From Alphaproteobacteria bacterium (lineage in GTDB: Bacteria > Pseudomonadota > Alphaproteobacteria > Rickettsiales > UBA1997): DNA of 64,000 nt. Position numbers and translations under genes: made by a program. Of this stretch, positions 26,370 through 35,245 are shown piece after piece (the first letter of the stretch is position 1; every line of letters begins with the position of its first letter). Below the pieces are notes generated by a model. That model was given only the letters and a program-made list of their open reading frames with translations, did not search any database and had not been told where the DNA came from. The stretch covers positions 1 to 64,000 of the forward strand of contig BJGH01000007.1 in NCBI GenBank assembly GCA_014190355.1. The letters are read 5' to 3'.

Positions 26370-28323
26370 AATCTAAATGCTGAGTTATGTTGTTTACAAA
26401 GTTATTTTTTATATAAATCATTATTGCCATTACTGAAGCTGGAGTAACTCCTTGAATTTTCATTGCAAAGCCTATTGTTGCTGGACGAAATAAACTTAAT
26501 TTTTCTCTAACTTCAGTTGATAGACTATTGATTTTATAGTAGTCAATCTCCAAAGGAATTTTTAAATTTTCTTCACGCGAAAAAAGCTCAATATCCCTTT
26601 GTTGTCTATCTAAGTAAGCACTATAAAGTGCATCAATTGCAATTTGTTTTTTAGTTTGTTGATCAATTTGGGATTTTTTACCTTGATTATTTTCTGAAGA
26701 ATTACCATTGGAAAAATCATCACAATTTTCATCAAAAAAACTAGGCCAAATTTTTTCAAGATCAGAAAATTTAATAGATGGAAATGATAATAACTGATAT
26801 GCATCACGCACTATTCCATCTTGTTTAATATTAATATCGAACTGTAAAAGTTTAGTTGGCGAAGCTTTCATATTTTTTAGGTAAGTCTTGGCTTGAATAA
26901 GACGAGTTTGACGATCAAGAAAAACCTCTTTTCGCTTTGGTGAAACTACGCCAATTTCTATTCCAATTGGAGTAAGTCTTAAATCGGCATTATCTGCACG
27001 AAGATGAAGACGATATTCTGCTCTTGAGGTAAGCATTCGATATGGCTCAGTAGTTCCAAGACTTGTTAAATCATCAATCATAACACCAATATAAGATTGA
27101 GTTCTTGATAATATAAATTCCCTAGAATCAGATTGTGATTTTAATGCACTGTTAATTCCGGCAACAATTCCCTGTCCTCCAGCTTCTTCATAGCCGGTTG
27201 TTCCATTGATCTGTCCGGCAAAAAATAATCCACGAATTTTTTTTGTTTCTAAGGTTGGTAATAATTCTCTAGGATCAACAAAATCATATTCTATGGCATA
27301 ACCAGCTTGCTTAACAATGCAATTTTCTAGACCTTTGATCGATTGTAGGAATTTTTTTTGAATATCTAAAGGAAGTGATGTTGATAGGCCATTAGGATAA
27401 ATCAAATCACTATCTAATCCTTCAGGCTCAAGAAAAACTTGATGTCTTTCTTTGTCAAAAAAACGATTAACTTTATCTTCAATTGATGGACAATATCTTG
27501 GACCAATACCACTTATTTGTCCTCCATACATTGCTGATTGCAATAGATTTTCTTTAATGATTTGATGAGTTAAAGAATTGGTATATGTAATATAGCATGA
27601 AGTTTGTTTAACAGCAATATTGTCATTTAAATATGAAAAAGGAGTTGGTATCTCATCACCCTTTTGCTCTTCAAGTTCAGAAAAATTAATTGAGCTTTTT
27701 AGAATACGAGCAGGTGTTCCGGTTTTAAGTCGACCAAGCCGAAAATTATAATGTGCTAGACGTGCAGAAATTCCATATGACGCAGACTCGTTAACTCTTC
27801 CAGCCTGTGTTTGAGTTTTGCCAATATGAATAACGCCATTTAGAAATGTTCCAGTTGTTAATACAACAGCATTAGCGGTAATTTTAATATTATCTTTAGT
27901 TTCTATTCCACAAATTTTATTATCCTTGATTAAAAGGTCGTTAACTTCATTAAATAAAATAGTAAGATTTGGATAATTTTTTACAAGTTGCTTTATAGCT
28001 TTTTTATAAAGTACTCGATCTGCTTGAGCTCTAGGAGAGTGGACAGCTGGACCTTTAGAAGAATTAAGAATTTTAAAATGTATTCCAGCTAAATCAATTG
28101 CTTTGCCCATAATGCCATCAAGTGCATCAATTTCGCGAACAATTGTTCCTTTAGCAACTCCACCAATTGCTGGATTGCAGGACATTTCTCCTAAATTTTC
28201 TATAGATTTGGTTATAAGTAATGTTTTGGCGTTCAATCGTGCGGATGCACAGGCAGATTCAATTCCCGCATGACCTGCACCAATAACAATAACATCGTAA
28301 TCATTAATTTTTTTTTCTAACAT
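26332..28323 (-). CDS. mnmG: tRNA uridine-5-carboxymethylaminomethyl modification enzyme MnmG (GidA)
   Basis: With MnmE, this FAD enzyme modifies the wobble uridine of several tRNAs. The dinucleotide fold GAGHAGIESACASARLNA is at the N-terminus. The family segments CNPAIGGVAKG, GLKTGTPARI-like (RLKTGTPARI) and GTTGYEEAGGQG are intact. At 663 residues it is slightly longer than usual, owing to a low-complexity Asn/Ser/Lys/Gln insert near residues 525-555. It is the first gene of mnmG-TPR-pilT, an uncommon combination. MnmE is not in the window. Confidence 0.96.
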   Translation of the reverse strand: MLEKKINDYDVIVIGAGHAGIESACASARLNAKTLLITKSIENLGEMSCNPAIGGVAKGTIVREIDALDGIMGKAIDLAGIHFKILNSSKGPAVHSPRAQADRVLYKKAIKQLVKNYPNLTILFNEVNDLLIKDNKICGIETKDNIKITANAVVLTTGTFLNGVIHIGKTQTQAGRVNESASYGISARLAHYNFRLGRLKTGTPARILKSSINFSELEEQKGDEIPTPFSYLNDNIAVKQTSCYITYTNSLTHQIIKENLLQSAMYGGQISGIGPRYCPSIEDKVNRFFDKERHQVFLEPEGLDSDLIYPNGLSTSLPLDIQKKFLQSIKGLENCIVKQAGYAIEYDFVDPRELLPTLETKKIRGLFFAGQINGTTGYEEAGGQGIVAGINSALKSQSDSREFILSRTQSYIGVMIDDLTSLGTTEPYRMLTSRAEYRLHLRADNADLRLTPIGIEIGVVSPKRKEVFLDRQTRLIQAKTYLKNMKASPTKLLQFDINIKQDGIVRDAYQLLSFPSIKFSDLEKIWPSFFDENCDDFSNGNSSENNQGKKSQIDQQTKKQIAIDALYSAYLDRQQRDIELFSREENLKIPLEIDYYKINSLSTEVREKLSLFRPATIGFAMKIQGVTPASVMAIMIYIKNNFVNNITQHLDYDQKEILPQSSQ

Positions 28324-28387
28324 GATTTATTTACGAAAAAAGCAATTTGAGATAAACAATCTCTAGTATTTTATAATTTATCTTTAA

Positions 28388-29512
28388 CTAAGCAATATTT
28401 TTTTTAACTATTTCATGGGCAAATTTACTGTTTTCAAAGTAGTTTAGACTTTTGATTTCCTTGAGACGAGAAATGGTTCTTTGAAAAAAACTAAATTTAT
28501 GAATTAGTAAATTGCTATCAACTAGTTTATCAATTTTAACTTTGGCTAAAATTATTAATGCAGTTTTATGAAGATATATCTCGTCGATAAACAATGTAAA
28601 TCTTTTAATCTCGTTAATATTTTCCTCGGTAAAAATAGGCAGATTTTTAATAAAAATTAAATCATAATTTGTTGATAGTGCTTCATAATCTGCACTATGA
28701 AGATTATCAAAAAATAATTCATTAGCATTAAAGATTGCAATGTTTTGATATGATTTTTTAATAATTAATTCCCTTCCCCAGACCTTAATCTTATTAATTT
28801 TCATTGTTTTATCTTTTGTAAATTCTTCAATATAGGATTTGAAAATTTCTCGATTTTTATAATTACTTACTAAAAATTTTTTATATACTGAAACTAGATT
28901 TAAAGTTCGATAATCAATAGTCAAATCAAGATGTAAAATTTGACAATTTGACATAAGAATATTTTTAACAAAATTTATAAATAAATCTCGTTGTAAACCG
29001 TTTTGATATAGCTCTAAGGGATGAGTATTTGAGGTAAAAATTACTATTATTTTTTTTAAAAAAATAAATTCAAAAATTCGTGATAATAACATTGCATCAG
29101 CTACATCAACGACTTGAAATTCATCAAAACATATAACTTTTGGTAGAGCTTGGTAATTATTATTTTTTAAAATCTTTTCTACCGCAAAAATTAATTCATC
29201 ATTTTTTTTTAATGATTGACTGCGAATTTCATGTAAGGCTTGATGAATTTGCTTCATAAAGCTATTAAAATGACAAAAATATTTTTCCTTAAAATTAAGG
29301 TTATTAAAAAAATTTGACATTAGCATTGTCTTTCCCCTGCCAACACTTCCGAATATGTAATAGCCTTTATAATCTGATAGGATTTCTTTGTTTTTAACAA
29401 AAATATTTAAAATCTTTTGAAAGTTTTTTGAGTTAGATTGATTATTATTAAGATTAACTAATAACTGCGATAGTTTGTCTTGAACAAATTTTTGAGCTTG
29501 ATCTAATTGCAT
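28388..29512 (-). CDS. zapE: cell division protein ZapE (AFG1-like ATPase)
   Basis: The Walker A motif in YIFGSVGRGKTMLMSNFF (about 52-69) is followed by Walker B CFDEFQVVDVADAMLLSRIF and TSNTHPLELYQNGLQRDLF. These are the diagnostic blocks of the AFG1/ZapE family. Mitochondrial Afg1 helps degrade or assemble respiratory-complex subunits, and bacterial ZapE acts at the Z-ring. The 374-residue length is usual. It is followed 64 bases later by mnmG on the same strand, and preceded by the NDUFAF5-like gene (6-base gap). Confidence 0.93.
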   Translation of the reverse strand: MQLDQAQKFVQDKLSQLLVNLNNNQSNSKNFQKILNIFVKNKEILSDYKGYYIFGSVGRGKTMLMSNFFNNLNFKEKYFCHFNSFMKQIHQALHEIRSQSLKKNDELIFAVEKILKNNNYQALPKVICFDEFQVVDVADAMLLSRIFEFIFLKKIIVIFTSNTHPLELYQNGLQRDLFINFVKNILMSNCQILHLDLTIDYRTLNLVSVYKKFLVSNYKNREIFKSYIEEFTKDKTMKINKIKVWGRELIIKKSYQNIAIFNANELFFDNLHSADYEALSTNYDLIFIKNLPIFTEENINEIKRFTLFIDEIYLHKTALIILAKVKIDKLVDSNLLIHKFSFFQRTISRLKEIKSLNYFENSKFAHEIVKKNIA

Positions 29513-29518
29513 AACAAT

Positions 29519-30289
29519 TTATTTTTTTTGAGCAATGATGGTAATAATTTTAAAAGTTGCTAAATAATAACCTTGATCATTTTTAAAATTATTTTGGTAA
29601 TAATTAATCAAGCTATCTAAAAGTTTTTTTGTAAAAAATTTTCTTGATCTTTTATTTAGAATATTTCCAAGATTAGCAAATTTTAAATAATTAAGTAAAT
29701 CTTTAACTTCACAAAATTCAATCTCAATTTCCTCTATATCTGCTATTGGATTAATAAACCCAGCTTTAACTAAAAGTTGACCTGCAGTTTTAATGTCAAT
29801 AGTTGGGATCATTCTAGGTGATAGAGCTTGATAAATTTGATTTTCGCTGTGATATATTGCTTGATTTAATTCTGCTAAATTGTTTTCCCCAAAAAAAGTT
29901 AAAATTATTAAACCATTTTCCTTTAAAATTTCTTTAGCTTGAATAAGAAAAGATTCAATTAAATTAACAAATTGTAGATTAAGATTGCTAATTATTAAAT
30001 CAAATGCAGATTTTTTAAAAGGCAGTAATTCCTCATCACATACAGTATTTGCATTAGTAGATAAGTAGTTATTTACAATCTTATTTTTTATTAATAAAGA
30101 CTTTAAATAATCATCTTTACTATTTATTTCTAGGGTCTGTTCATAACTTTTATTGATAAATGTTAAATCTTCATTAATTTTGTTTGCAATTTGATGGTGG
30201 ATTAAATTATAATTAGCAAATTGATGTTGATAACGCTTTGAATTATGAAATAAAAGTCTTCTGTCAAAAATAAAATTATTTTTCACCAT
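29519..30289 (-). CDS. NDUFAF5/BioC-like methyltransferase-fold protein with degenerate SAM motif
   Basis: The N-terminal IFDRRLLFHNSKRY and the C-terminal half (FDLIISNLNLQFVNLIESFL, then ALSPRMIPTIDIKTAGQLL) match the alphaproteobacterial and mitochondrial NDUFAF5 group. In mitochondria that protein hydroxylates an arginine of complex I subunit NDUFS7. The glycine-rich SAM loop expected near residue 53 is replaced by TLEINSKDDYLKSLL, with no Gly-x-Gly. Cofactor binding is therefore uncertain. It is divergent from comF (11-base gap between starts), a neighbour often seen in alphaproteobacteria. Complex I genes nuoM and nuoN lie 6 kb away. Confidence 0.72.
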   Translation of the reverse strand: MVKNNFIFDRRLLFHNSKRYQHQFANYNLIHHQIANKINEDLTFINKSYEQTLEINSKDDYLKSLLIKNKIVNNYLSTNANTVCDEELLPFKKSAFDLIISNLNLQFVNLIESFLIQAKEILKENGLIILTFFGENNLAELNQAIYHSENQIYQALSPRMIPTIDIKTAGQLLVKAGFINPIADIEEIEIEFCEVKDLLNYLKFANLGNILNKRSRKFFTKKLLDSLINYYQNNFKNDQGYYLATFKIITIIAQKK

Positions 30290-30300
30290 AAAATATTGAT

Positions 30301-31062
30301 ATGAAAATATTTAAAAATTTTTTTAAAAAAATTGTACAAATTTTTTTTCCTTCTGTGTGTCTATATTGTCAAAAAATTATTAGTTATGATGGACTATTTT
30401 GTAAAGAATGTTTTTTAAAAATAAAATTCATTTCACCAATAAAATGTAAAATTTGTTCATTACCATTTGCTAAACAAAAAAATTTTGGAAAGCATTTGAT
30501 TTGCTTAAATTGTTTAACTAAAAAGCCATTTTTTGATGAGACTTACGTACTTTATGTTTACAATTATATAATTGGCCAAGCTATTTTAGATTTGAAATTT
30601 AAGGATAAAACATTTATTGCATACAAGATTGCAAATTTTTTAAAAATAAATTTTTATCAAGTAATTAAAGATAACGATTATATTGTTTCAGTACCTATGC
30701 ATTACAAAAAGTTAAGATTAAGAAAATTTAATCATGCCAATTTAATTGCACGAAATATTGACCCAAAAAAATATTTTGCAAACTTATTAATAAGAAAAAA
30801 AAATAGCGTTTCACAACTTGGATTAAAAAGAGGTAAAAGGCAGAAAAATTTACGCAAAACATTTGAGGTTAATCATCGATATCTTAATAATATAAAAAAT
30901 AAAAAAATCCTTTTGGTTGACGATGTTATGACAACATCAACAACAGCAAATTTCTGTGCTAAAGCTTTAAAAAAAGCAGGTGCAAGAAAAGTTACAGTGC
31001 TCTTATTTGCTAAGACTTTAGATAAATCATACAGATATATCAAAGCTTATAACATTGAATAA
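30301..31062 (+). CDS. comF: ComF-family phosphoribosyltransferase-like protein
   Basis: The N-terminal zinc-finger part has paired cysteines (C20/C23, C34/C37, C49/C52, C68/C71). The C-terminal type I PRTase domain has the PRPP loop LLVDDVMTTS at residues 205-214. The SVPMHYKKLRLRKFNHA segment is the usual ComF/GntX block. In naturally competent bacteria ComF acts in uptake of single-stranded DNA in the cytosol; in others its role is unclear. The 253-residue length is complete. It converges on the amidase gene with a 10-base gap. Confidence 0.9.
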   Translation: MKIFKNFFKKIVQIFFPSVCLYCQKIISYDGLFCKECFLKIKFISPIKCKICSLPFAKQKNFGKHLICLNCLTKKPFFDETYVLYVYNYIIGQAILDLKFKDKTFIAYKIANFLKINFYQVIKDNDYIVSVPMHYKKLRLRKFNHANLIARNIDPKKYFANLLIRKKNSVSQLGLKRGKRQKNLRKTFEVNHRYLNNIKNKKILLVDDVMTTSTTANFCAKALKKAGARKVTVLLFAKTLDKSYRYIKAYNIE

Positions 31063-31072
31063 ATTATATTTT

Positions 31073-31837
31073 TTAAAGATTAATAAGTCGTTCGAGTATA
31101 AATTGGGAACTCATATACCAAAAATCCGAATTCTCATGATATTTTAAAGGATTATAATGTCGATTAAATACCCTTGCTAGAACTTGCATTTCTTGATTAT
31201 AGTAATTATTTATGTTGCTAACTTTATAGCCTAAATTTTTTAAACGAAGTTTAATTTTAGCAATTTCGGGATTTTGATCATTAATAAAAAATAAAATTTT
31301 ATCATCATGATGACTTAAATTGATTTTTGGAAATATTCCTATGCCATTCTGTGCTAAAAGGTTCCAATCAAATAAATGTGATGGATCTTGTTTACGATCA
31401 AGAAAACCAGTATCTTTGTAGTAAGCAACATCGCTATGACCTAAAATATTGCGATTATTGATTTTGTGTTTAATCATTAGTTTGTGAGATAATTCAATAG
31501 TAGCTTGCATTTGAAGATTGTTAAAACCTTTGTTAAAAGGATCTGTGCTTAAAATTTCAATTCCTATCGAGTGTTTATTTAATCCATCGATTCCTTGCCA
31601 ATAACTTGTTCCAGCGTGATAGGCAATGTCATTATCGTCAATTAATTGAAAAATATTACCATCATCATCAATCAGATAATGACTACTGACCTTATGATCA
31701 TAAAGTTGATCAAGAGCATTTTGAATGTTATTAGCTTGAATGTGATGCAGTAATATGAAGTTAATTTTTCTAATCCCTGTAAACTCTTGATAGCATTGGA
31801 GAAATTTAAGATTACAGTTTAGCTGATGAATGGTCAT
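31073..31837 (-). CDS. N-acetylmuramoyl-L-alanine amidase (AmpD/AmiD family)
   Basis: This zinc enzyme cuts the amide bond between MurNAc and the stem peptide. Likely zinc ligands are His31 (LLHHIQ), His134 (GHSDVA) and Asp151 (KQDPSHLF). There is a seven-residue insert between the last two compared with AmpD. No signal peptide is obvious, which favours a cytosolic AmpD-like recycling role, although AmiD-type exported forms are close relatives. The C-terminal 65 residues resemble a weak peptidoglycan-binding helical domain. Together with DacF, UppP and Lgt it supports a peptidoglycan envelope. Confidence 0.88.
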   Translation of the reverse strand: MTIHQLNCNLKFLQCYQEFTGIRKINFILLHHIQANNIQNALDQLYDHKVSSHYLIDDDGNIFQLIDDNDIAYHAGTSYWQGIDGLNKHSIGIEILSTDPFNKGFNNLQMQATIELSHKLMIKHKINNRNILGHSDVAYYKDTGFLDRKQDPSHLFDWNLLAQNGIGIFPKINLSHHDDKILFFINDQNPEIAKIKLRLKNLGYKVSNINNYYNQEMQVLARVFNRHYNPLKYHENSDFWYMSSQFILERLINL

Positions 31838-32066
31838 AAGATTTTGACAATTAAAATTAGCAATGTTAAATTAACGTTTAGAAAAATGAAGTATTATAGG
31901 AATAAAAAAATAAATTAAATTTATTTTTTAAATAATGCTTATAAATTTTCAAATAGTTTCATAATATTGATTTATAATTTTAAAAAACATATTTATAAAG
32001 CGCTAAATTCGATTTTATAAATCTAATCTATTGGCTTTGATATTTAATTAACTAAACACAAAATTT

Positions 32067-34373
32067 ATGTCTAAAAACCTTTCAACGTCAAATAACAAAG
32101 CTAATAATATTCATGACAAAACCTCTAAAGAACTTGAAGCCCTTCAATTTCATATGCAAGGTCAACCTGGAAAAGTGGCAATGCATGCTACTAAACCATT
32201 AAACACTCAACGTGAATTGGCATTAGCATATTCTCCAGGTGTGGCAGTTCCATGTCTTGAAATAGCTAAAAATCCTGAAACAGCTTATGACTATACTGCT
32301 AAAGGCAATTATGTTGCAGTTATTTCAAACGGAACAGCAGTACTGGGTCTTGGTAATCTTGGAGCTTTGGCTGGTAAACCAGTTATGGAAGGAAAATCAG
32401 TTTTATTCAAAAGATTTGCTGATATTGATTCAGTTGATATCGAAGTTGCAACTGAAAATGTTGATGAGTTTATTAATTCAGTTAAGTTTTTATCTCCGTC
32501 TTGGGGTGGCATTAACCTTGAAGATATTCGTGCACCTGAATGCTTTATTATTGAAAGCAAACTCCGTGAATTAATGGATATTCCGGTATTTCATGATGAT
32601 CAACACGGTACGGCAATTATTTCAGCTGCAGGTATTCTAAATGTTTTACAACTTAGTGGTAAAAAATTTAAAGAAATTAAAGTTGTTGTTAATGGTGCTG
32701 GCGCAGCTGGAATTGCTTGTCTAGAGCTTCTTAAAGCAATGGGTTTACCTCATGAAAATGCTATTTTATGTGATACTAAGGGGGTTATTTATAAGGGTAG
32801 AACAGATGGCATGAACCAATGGAAATCTGCTCATGCAGTTGATACTAAAGCTCGAACCTTAGCAGATGCAATGAAAGGAGCAGATGTATTTCTTGGTCTA
32901 TCTGTTAAAGATGCGGTATCCAAAGAGATGGTCAAATCAATGGCAAAAAATCCAGTAATTTTTGCTATGGCAAATCCCGATCCTGAAATAACTCCAGAAC
33001 AAGTTCACAGCTGCAGAGACGATGCAATTGTTGCGACTGGTAGAAGTGATTATGAAAATCAGGTTAACAATGTCATGGGTTTCCCATATATATTTCGTGG
33101 AGCATTAGATGTTCGAGCTTCAACTATTAACGAAGAAATGAAAATTGCTGCAGCTAAAGCTTTAGCTGATTTAGCCCGTGAACCAGTTCCAGATGAGGTT
33201 GTAAAAGCTTATGGTGGCAAAGAAATGAAATTTGGACCAAATTACATTATCCCTACCCCTTTTGATTCGCGTTTAATATACACGGTTCCTTTGGCAGTTG
33301 CTAAAGCAGCGGTTGAAACCGGAGTGGCTCGAAAACCAATCAAAGATTGGGATGCTTATAAAAAACAATTACAAGCTCGAAGAGATCCATCTGTTAACAG
33401 CCTTGGATTGATATTTGAAAAATTAAAAAGATCCCCAAAAAATGTAATATTTGCTGAAGGCGAACAACCAGAAATTATTAAAGCTTCTGCTTTATGGCGA
33501 GATAATGGTTACGGTAAGCCAATTCTTGTTGGAAAAAAAGAAAAAATTCTTGAAAAAATGCAAGAGTTTAATATTGCCCCAGAAGGTATTGAAATATATA
33601 ACTCCTCGCTTTCAGATGAGAATAATAAATTCATAGAATATCTTTATAAAAAGCTACAAAGAAAAGGCGTATTACAATCAGACTGTGCAAGAATGGTTAA
33701 AACTGATCGCAATGTTTTTGCCTCTTCAATGTTAGCATGCGGACATGGCGATGCACTAGTTACCGGTTTAACAAGAGGTTATTCAACATCTCTAAACGAT
33801 GTTTGGAAAGTCATAAAAAATAAAAAAGACCAAATTGTTCTTGGTATTTCTATGATTATTACTAAGGGTCGAACAATTTTTATTGCTGATACTTCTTGTT
33901 CAGAATTATCATCATCTGAACATTTAGTAAACATTGCTAAACAAACTGCTAAAAAGGTTAGAAGTATGGGTTATGAACCGCGAGTGGCATTTTTATCCTT
34001 TTCAAATTTTGGTAGTGCAATTAAAACTGAATCTGGAAGAATTAAAAAAGCTGTTGAGTTACTTGATGAAATGTCGGTTGATTTTGAATATGACGGAGAA
34101 ATGACAGCCGATGTTGCTCTTAATCCTGACAAAATGGCAAAATATCCTTTTTGTCGTTTAAGTGCTCCAGCTAATATTCTAATTTGTCCAGGTTTGCATT
34201 CAGCGAGTATTGCAACTAAGCTTTTAGAAGAAGTTGGAAATTGTACAGTAATTGGACCAATTCTTGATGGTTTTGAAAAACCAGTTCAAATTATTACTAT
34301 GCGTTCATCAATTAATGATATTTTAAATATGTCCGCAATATCATGTTTAGATGCTATGGTTAATAAAAATTAA
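32067..34373 (+). CDS. maeB: NADP-dependent malic enzyme with phosphotransacetylase-like domain
   Basis: The N-terminal 430 residues are the malic enzyme (LALAYSPGVAVPCLEI, then HDDQHGTAIISAAG and the NAD(P) fold VVVNGAGAAGIACLELL). The C-terminal 330 residues are the PTA-like regulatory domain (KNVIFAEGEQPEIIKA, then CPGLHSASIATKLLEE). The enzyme decarboxylates malate to pyruvate; the PTA domain senses acetyl-CoA in known homologues and is not expected to be catalytic. The 768-residue length is normal. It pairs functionally with PPDK. It is preceded by 229 bases of AT-rich DNA that may hold its promoter. Confidence 0.97.
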   Translation: MSKNLSTSNNKANNIHDKTSKELEALQFHMQGQPGKVAMHATKPLNTQRELALAYSPGVAVPCLEIAKNPETAYDYTAKGNYVAVISNGTAVLGLGNLGALAGKPVMEGKSVLFKRFADIDSVDIEVATENVDEFINSVKFLSPSWGGINLEDIRAPECFIIESKLRELMDIPVFHDDQHGTAIISAAGILNVLQLSGKKFKEIKVVVNGAGAAGIACLELLKAMGLPHENAILCDTKGVIYKGRTDGMNQWKSAHAVDTKARTLADAMKGADVFLGLSVKDAVSKEMVKSMAKNPVIFAMANPDPEITPEQVHSCRDDAIVATGRSDYENQVNNVMGFPYIFRGALDVRASTINEEMKIAAAKALADLAREPVPDEVVKAYGGKEMKFGPNYIIPTPFDSRLIYTVPLAVAKAAVETGVARKPIKDWDAYKKQLQARRDPSVNSLGLIFEKLKRSPKNVIFAEGEQPEIIKASALWRDNGYGKPILVGKKEKILEKMQEFNIAPEGIEIYNSSLSDENNKFIEYLYKKLQRKGVLQSDCARMVKTDRNVFASSMLACGHGDALVTGLTRGYSTSLNDVWKVIKNKKDQIVLGISMIITKGRTIFIADTSCSELSSSEHLVNIAKQTAKKVRSMGYEPRVAFLSFSNFGSAIKTESGRIKKAVELLDEMSVDFEYDGEMTADVALNPDKMAKYPFCRLSAPANILICPGLHSASIATKLLEEVGNCTVIGPILDGFEKPVQIITMRSSINDILNMSAISCLDAMVNKN

Positions 34374-34390
34374 TTTAATTTATACTATTT

Positions 34391-34849
34391 ATGACAGGTT
34401 TAACTACTGGTGAAGAAAGTTTTATAGCTAAAAATATGGATGCTAATATATATGCTCCATCTGCAGCAGGCGTTGGTACTCCAAGTGGTAACTATTTCGC
34501 AGGAATGACCCAAGGTGGAGGAGAAGGTTTAAATGCAAGCTTAGGGGGTAAGATTGGCTCATCAATGCAAAATGTGTCAATAGATCAGACCATAAATTCA
34601 GCAGGAAATTTAAACAACATCTTAGGTTCAATACAAGGAGATGCAATGTCATCTAATCCTTTTAGTGTAGCTGATAGTTTTATGCCAATTCAAAATCTTG
34701 GTGCAACAGGACTGGCTATTCATAAAACCGGTAACGGTTTATCCGATCTTGCTCAACTGAGACCTTTTGCAGGTGCTGTCAATGCAGGTCTTCAGGGTCA
34801 TACTTCTATTGTATCACCTAGCAAAGGAGGAGGAATGCAAGCGGGATAA
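34391..34849 (+). CDS. hypothetical Gly/Ser/Asn-rich protein downstream of maeB
   Basis: I do not recognise this 152-residue protein. It is rich in Gly, Ser, Ala and Asn, has no Cys and no membrane segment or signal peptide. It shows short glycine-rich runs (GGGEGLNASLGG, SKGGGMQAG at the end). The frame is intact and begins 17 bases after maeB, so it is probably transcribed with it. The composition suggests a flexible or secreted polypeptide, possibly a secretion-system substrate, but nothing in the sequence proves that. An unrelated reverse frame also spans part of it and is less likely. Confidence 0.55.
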   Translation: MTGLTTGEESFIAKNMDANIYAPSAAGVGTPSGNYFAGMTQGGGEGLNASLGGKIGSSMQNVSIDQTINSAGNLNNILGSIQGDAMSSNPFSVADSFMPIQNLGATGLAIHKTGNGLSDLAQLRPFAGAVNAGLQGHTSIVSPSKGGGMQAG

Positions 34850-34947
34850 TTGAGTTAATTAGCTAACAAAAATCCTCACAATTTTTTTATTTTTTTAAAT
34901 AACTAAAATTTGTTTAATAAAAATACTTCTAAAATTACACTAAAATT

Positions 34948-35205
34948 ATGAATAACAATAGCAACATACTTGATAACTATAATTCTAAAAATCTTGAAAA
35001 TCATAAACCCAGCGATGATAAAAATAACAATTTAGACAAAAATCATAAAATTTTAAATGCAAGTGATAGTCTAAATCCGCTTCCAAATATCAATTCCTCA
35101 ATTAATCTCAATCAAGATTCTCCAAGTGAACAATCTTTAAATAAAAAACTTGATGCAACTCATTTTGGAGATTGGCAAATAAATTGCAAAACAATCGATT
35201 TTTAA
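34948..35205 (+). CDS. SDHAF4-like (DUF1674) protein with long disordered N-terminus
   Basis: The last 20 residues (LDATHFGDWQINCKTIDF) match the conserved C-terminus of DUF1674/SDHAF4 proteins, whose usual pattern is Pro-Thr-Arg-Tyr-Gly-Asp-Trp ending in Asp-Phe. SDHAF4 binds flavinylated SdhA during assembly of succinate dehydrogenase. Typical bacterial members are short, with a low-complexity N-terminus as here. The first 60 residues are very rich in Asn, Ser, Lys and Asp and look disordered. Its place between maeB and the complex I genes suits a respiratory assembly role. Confidence 0.72.
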   Translation: MNNNSNILDNYNSKNLENHKPSDDKNNNLDKNHKILNASDSLNPLPNINSSINLNQDSPSEQSLNKKLDATHFGDWQINCKTIDF

Positions 35206-35245
35206 AAATATTTTTTAATTACTTAATAAATTTTTCTAACAAAAA

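Noticed and set aside
34443-34652. Reverse-strand frame across the Gly-rich gene
   Set aside because: It has no family match and lies opposite a longer frame with better context behind maeB.
34391-34849. Calling the Gly-rich protein a type IV secretion effector
   Set aside because: No secretion motif, eukaryotic-like domain or family supports it; it stays an unknown protein.
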